Of a stretch of DNA of 64,000 nucleotides, positions 60,232 through 64,000 are shown one piece after another. How positions within the stretch are numbered: position 1 is the first letter of the stretch; every line of letters begins with the position of its first letter. Origin of the DNA: Lachnospiraceae bacterium V9D3004 (GTDB lineage Bacteria; Bacillota; Clostridia; Lachnospirales; Lachnospiraceae). Where the stretch lies: NCBI GenBank assembly GCA_000621985.1, contig JHWW01000001.1, forward strand, positions 248,001 to 312,000, written 5' to 3'. The notes under the pieces were generated by a model that was not told the DNA's origin, did no database searches, and saw only the letters and a list, made by a program, of their open reading frames with translations. Made by a program: the position numbers and the translations under genes.

Positions 60232-61881
60232 ATGCAAAGAAAATATAGAACTTATTTGTTGCCACTGATAATGTTTATGTTTATTTGTTTGTCTGTATGT
60301 GTTCGTGCTGATAATGTAAAAGCAGCAGGGTTTACGGAGACTTCCGCATCAATAGATGTTTCGGAAAGCGTGACTATATATGCTGATGCTGACACATCTA
60401 TAAAGCAGTGGGAAAGCTCTGATGAGTCGATAGCTGTTATTGGGTCTAATACTACAAAAAAATGTACAGTTGAGCCTCGGAAAGAAGGAACAGTTGTAAT
60501 TAAAGGGACGTCTGATGACGGAAGTGTAGCATCTTTTACTCTTACGATTGCATTGAAAAAACTTGAAGTTGATAAGACGGATATCACGCTGGGAATCAAA
60601 GGAACGACTGAAGAAGCTGTAACGGTTACATATGGTGGGGAAAGAATGTACTATGGTTATTCATATGAATCGGCAGATCCGGATATTGCATATGTTGATA
60701 ATTATTCTGATTATATAAGGGCAAAAGGTGTAGGTAAAACAACTGTAAAAATCACATCAAAGTATGGACAGGAATTGATGATCAATGTAACAGTACTTCC
60801 GGAATATAATTATACAACCCCGGTTCCTGCAACTATGACTCCGACTGCTCAGGTTAAGACAACTGAAGGAGCATCAACTGATACTTCGGCAGTAACTAAT
60901 GAGACTGATCAGAACCAAACTGATGAATCGAAGCAATCTCCGGAGATAAAAATGATACAGATAAAGGGTAAGATAAATACTAAAAAAATTACTGGAAAAT
61001 TGTCTGTAAATGATGCAACAGTGAAAATAAAGGTAGGTTCCAATAGTTATAAGACGGCAAAGGTAAAAGGCAGTAAATTCACGCTTGGTTGTGGCAAATT
61101 GACTATAGGGACAAAGATAAGGATAAAAGCTACTGCAAATGATTATAAAGCTTTTGATGGGACATACTATGTATCCAGAAGGTCGGAAATACCTAAAAAT
61201 TCACCTGATTTTGTTGATATGACACATAAGAAAAAGTTAACGGCTCATGTGAATACAAGGGTGGATTATATTATAAAAAATGCCAGGGGAACAGTAAAAT
61301 GGAGTTCTTCCAATCCCAAAGTAGCAACAGTAAATAAAGACGGTACGGTGAAAGGTAAAAAAATCGGAAGCACAGTACTCAAGGCTGAGGTCGGGGGAAA
61401 AACATATTCGTGTAAGCTTGTTGTTAAGGAATTAATAAAGATAACCAGAGCCCAGTCTTATATTATTAATTATTTTGCTAATTATGTAAAATCCAAATAC
61501 AAATCAGCTAAACTGCTTACATCTTACGGAAAAAAATATATTAACGCTGATGGAAGAGTATGCGTGATGCTGATGGTTAATTATCGCATTGTAAATGGTT
61601 TTAGTGATGTAATTTTATGCTTTTCAAAGGATAATTTTATTAGAGATTATAAATCATATTATGATGGCAAAATTAATAATTTAAGAATCATGTACAGTCA
61701 TTTGTGGGGAAAATCAGCTACACAAAATCTTCGACAGCAAATTCACTATAATGGACTTAAGTTAATGGCTCTTAGTGCAGAAGGGACTGTACTACGTGGC
61801 GGTGGAGATAAGGTTACACCGGCTCTGTACAATAAAATAACGGGCAAGTCAACATACTGTGATATTACAGTAGTTGATTAA
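60232..61881 (+). CDS. Secreted Ig-like domain protein
   Basis: 549 residues, AAAGGAGAAG before the ATG. Signal peptide (LLPLIMFMFICLSVCVRADN). Big2-like domains at about 35-115 (WESSDESIAVIGSNTTKKCT) and 120-195, a Thr/Ser linker (about 200-245), and a further Big2 domain (about 330-400, WSSSNPKVATVNKDGTVKGK). The final 150 residues (AQSYIINYFANYVKSKYKSA; LCFSKDNFIRDYKSYYDGK) form an unrecognised C-terminal domain that may be the functional part. The N-terminus (FTETSASIDVSE) resembles the start of the last gene of the window. The promoter in the duplicated segment serves it. Confidence 0.75.
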   Translation: MQRKYRTYLLPLIMFMFICLSVCVRADNVKAAGFTETSASIDVSESVTIYADADTSIKQWESSDESIAVIGSNTTKKCTVEPRKEGTVVIKGTSDDGSVASFTLTIALKKLEVDKTDITLGIKGTTEEAVTVTYGGERMYYGYSYESADPDIAYVDNYSDYIRAKGVGKTTVKITSKYGQELMINVTVLPEYNYTTPVPATMTPTAQVKTTEGASTDTSAVTNETDQNQTDESKQSPEIKMIQIKGKINTKKITGKLSVNDATVKIKVGSNSYKTAKVKGSKFTLGCGKLTIGTKIRIKATANDYKAFDGTYYVSRRSEIPKNSPDFVDMTHKKKLTAHVNTRVDYIIKNARGTVKWSSSNPKVATVNKDGTVKGKKIGSTVLKAEVGGKTYSCKLVVKELIKITRAQSYIINYFANYVKSKYKSAKLLTSYGKKYINADGRVCVMLMVNYRIVNGFSDVILCFSKDNFIRDYKSYYDGKINNLRIMYSHLWGKSATQNLRQQIHYNGLKLMALSAEGTVLRGGGDKVTPALYNKITGKSTYCDITVVD

Positions 61882-61915
61882 TATAGGGAAAATAAAAAAA
61901 GGGAGGATTATCATC

Positions 61916-63844
61916 ATGAAAAGATCAAAAAAAATCATATCTGTTGCTCTCACATTCGCAATGTTCGCCGCAGCGGTTGCTAATAATACGGGGAATGTAA
62001 ATGCAGCGGTAAAGATGAAGCTAAGTACAAAGAAAGTTACTGTTGATGTGGGAAAATCGAAGAAAGTTACAGTGAAAAATGCAAAAAAAGTGACTTGGAA
62101 GATCAAATCCGGAAAAGCCAATATCACATTAATTAAAAAGTCGGCTAAAGGTGCCACTGTTAATGGCAGAAATGCAGGCAGTGCCAAGATATCTGTTGTA
62201 ATGAAAAATGGCAGAAAAAGTGTAAAAGGAATGATTAATGTTACCGTTAATGCGGTTGATACAACTCAGAAAAATGTTATTGAAGCACCGGCAGCAACCG
62301 TACAGTCTGCTGTGACAGTGCCGGTGGTAACAGTACAACAATCGGCTCCGGTGCCAACGTCATCAACTGAAACAACTACAGTGCCGACGATAACAAAAGA
62401 GCCGGATCCGACAGCAGCACCGACACAGGAACCAACGAAGAAGCCAACGAACAGACCGACAGCTAAGCCAACAGATAGACCTACAGAAAAACCGACGGCT
62501 AAACCAACTAATAGACCTACAGCAAAACCAACATTAGCCCCACCAAATAAGGCAACAGCAACGCCTGTTGCGGCAGATCTTTCTATATCCGTTGATGGGA
62601 CAAGACTATTGAAGTGTAACAATCCTTATTATGCTACGGATGCTGTCATACCGGAAGGTGTAGAATCAATTAGTGATGAAGTGTTCTCTAATTGCAGTAA
62701 ACTAAAACGAATTACAATTCCGGCCAGTGTAACAAGTATTGATGCTAATGCATTGCCTTCTAATGCAGAATTTGAATCAATTAATATTGCAAAAAACAAT
62801 ACAAAATACTATAGCAGGAATAATTGTATCATAATGCAGGATTCTAAGGAACTGGTTTTTGGATGTGATACATCTGTTGTTCCGGAGGGTGTTAAGGGTA
62901 TTGGTACGTATGCCTTTTCCGGCAGTAAGCTTACAAGTATAGATATTCCAAATAGTGTTACTTATATTGATTCCTATGCATTTAATGGATGCAACAAACT
63001 AACAAGTGTAACACTTCCGGGCAATGTTACGACTATAGGTGATCATGCATTTGTTAATAGTGGATTAAAAAATATTACACTTCCTAATAGTATTACCGAT
63101 ATTGGCGATTATGCTTTTTATTTTTGTGATGAACTGACAGATATTATTATTCCCAAGAAAGTAAAGCGTATTAACGAGTCTGTATTTTATTTTTGTAAAA
63201 AACTGAAAAGTGTTACTCTATCGGATGGAATAAAAAGTATCTGTGAAGGTGCATTTAGTAATTGTTATGCCTTAACAAGTATTACTATTCCAAACAGTGT
63301 TATAGCAATAGATAATTATGCCTTTATGAGTTGTTCTTCATTATTAAGCGTTGTAATGTCAGATAATATCAGTTTAATAGGTAGATCGGTGTTTGCGTCT
63401 ACAGGTGTGTGTGATCTGGTTTGGAGAGGAGTAAGCTACAAATCAGTGAATGAATTTGAGAATGCCTTGAAAGAATGTACAGATAAAGCAATATATAGAT
63501 ACTATAGTTCTAAATTATCATTAATCAATAAGAATTATGTTACAAGCGCAGTACTCCCTGAAGAAGCAGTTCAATTATTGGACAATACAAGTATTACAAG
63601 TATCGATACAGATCTTTTTAGTGGATGCAGCAATCTTACCAGTGTAATTATTCCGAATAGTGTTACAAGTATTAAGAAAGAAGCATTTAAAAATTGCAGC
63701 AATCTCACAAGTGTAATAATGTCGGATAATCTTTCCGAGTTCGGAAATAATGTTTTCTCCGGCTGTAATAAGCTGACAAGTATTAAGTGGAAGGGTAACG
63801 TATACAATTCTGAAAGTGAATTTAGAAGTGCATTTTCAAGCTGA
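61916..63844 (+). CDS. Secreted BspA-type leucine-rich-repeat protein
   Basis: 642 residues from ATG 61916 (GGGAGGATT upstream). Signal peptide (VALTFAMFAAAVANNTGNVN), a Big2-like domain (about 30-115, KLSTKKVTVDVGKSKKVTVK), a Pro/Thr linker (about 135-215, PTxKPTxxPT), then about 15 leucine-rich repeats of the LRR_5/BspA kind (for example ITIPNSVIAIDNYAFMSCSS and VIIPNSVTSIKKEAFKNCSN). Such proteins sit on the cell surface and bind host or plant ligands. The start lies 34 bases after the preceding stop. No anchoring motif is visible at the C-terminus. Confidence 0.85.
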   Translation: MKRSKKIISVALTFAMFAAAVANNTGNVNAAVKMKLSTKKVTVDVGKSKKVTVKNAKKVTWKIKSGKANITLIKKSAKGATVNGRNAGSAKISVVMKNGRKSVKGMINVTVNAVDTTQKNVIEAPAATVQSAVTVPVVTVQQSAPVPTSSTETTTVPTITKEPDPTAAPTQEPTKKPTNRPTAKPTDRPTEKPTAKPTNRPTAKPTLAPPNKATATPVAADLSISVDGTRLLKCNNPYYATDAVIPEGVESISDEVFSNCSKLKRITIPASVTSIDANALPSNAEFESINIAKNNTKYYSRNNCIIMQDSKELVFGCDTSVVPEGVKGIGTYAFSGSKLTSIDIPNSVTYIDSYAFNGCNKLTSVTLPGNVTTIGDHAFVNSGLKNITLPNSITDIGDYAFYFCDELTDIIIPKKVKRINESVFYFCKKLKSVTLSDGIKSICEGAFSNCYALTSITIPNSVIAIDNYAFMSCSSLLSVVMSDNISLIGRSVFASTGVCDLVWRGVSYKSVNEFENALKECTDKAIYRYYSSKLSLINKNYVTSAVLPEEAVQLLDNTSITSIDTDLFSGCSNLTSVIIPNSVTSIKKEAFKNCSNLTSVIMSDNLSEFGNNVFSGCNKLTSIKWKGNVYNSESEFRSAFSS

Positions 63845-63884
63845 ATTCATGTAAATATTCTCAGATTGATAGGAGAGTGAATTG

Positions 63885-64000
63885 ATGAAGAAATTGATCA
63901 TAAAAATATCGTCAAGTATATTTCTTATCTTAATGTTTATCGGTATGAATGTATATATGTGTCCCGGTAATGTAAGTGCTGCCAGTTTTACAGAGAATTC
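63885..64000 (+). CDS. Secreted protein, N-terminus only (partial)
   Basis: The frame begins at ATG 63885 with AGGAGAGTGAATTG upstream and runs off the window after 38 codons. It encodes a signal peptide (KISSSIFLILMFIGMNVYM) followed by SAASFTEN, which resembles the mature start of the protein at 60232 (KAAGFTETSA). Probably another member of the same Ig-like family. Confidence 0.75.
   Translation, partial: MKKLIIKISSSIFLILMFIGMNVYMCPGNVSAASFTEN

Overview
The window is a moderately low-GC, gene-dense bacterial chromosome segment that looks like a gut or rumen member of the Lachnospiraceae (Clostridia), close in style to Butyrivibrio or Roseburia. This is inferred from gene families, not from any marker gene. 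The signs are strong AGGAGG-type ribosome binding sites, sigma-A promoters, a CIRCE element, hybrid histidine kinases coupled to solute-binding lipoproteins, GITY-type Ser/Thr kinases, GH43/GH31/GH3 enzymes, and many secreted proteins with bacterial Ig-like (Big2), Pro/Thr linker and BspA-type leucine-rich modules. No rRNA, tRNA or CRISPR array was found.

Region 1 (1-12.8 kb) is mostly housekeeping: the tail of a cation/proton antiporter, a chemoreceptor, hpf, secA, prfB with its programmed frameshift, cheW, and an aspartate-family amino acid cluster (hom, an apgM-type phosphotransfer enzyme that is probably a homoserine kinase, lysC), then a YhfC-like membrane protein. GC-rich tandem repeats and large hairpins lie between hpf and secA. 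A hairpin-plus-tail element abuts the YhfC terminator and recurs after leuS.

Region 2 (13-43 kb) joins carbohydrate use and core functions: a frameshifted surface/membrane pseudogene, GH31 alpha-xylosidase and convergent GH3 glucosidase, tex, an L,D-transpeptidase, leuS, a CFI-box protein with an AraC-type response regulator, a four-gene YtfQRT/YjfF-like sugar ABC transporter, CIRCE-controlled clpB with a strange 9-nt periodic leader, an AEC permease, a secreted CBM/LRR protein, one secreted GH43 and one cytoplasmic GH43.

Region 3 (43.2-46.6 kb) is a compact four-gene operon ending in a P-loop polynucleotide-kinase-like protein and a Thg1-family reverse (3'-5') polymerase, preceded by two uncharacterised proteins. 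This is a candidate RNA end-healing system and the most interesting locus here. It is followed by decayed DNA that includes a fragment of a DNA cytosine methyltransferase.

Region 4 (46.6-64 kb) holds a translationally coupled hybrid kinase/solute-binding lipoprotein pair, a Nudix hydrolase with an insertion inside its Nudix box, a Ser/Thr kinase with a PASTA domain next to an unknown protein and a CBM9-like surface protein, and then an array of secreted Ig-like/LRR proteins. The array is interspersed with a duplicated cassette made of a transposase-like gene end, a terminator and a promoter.
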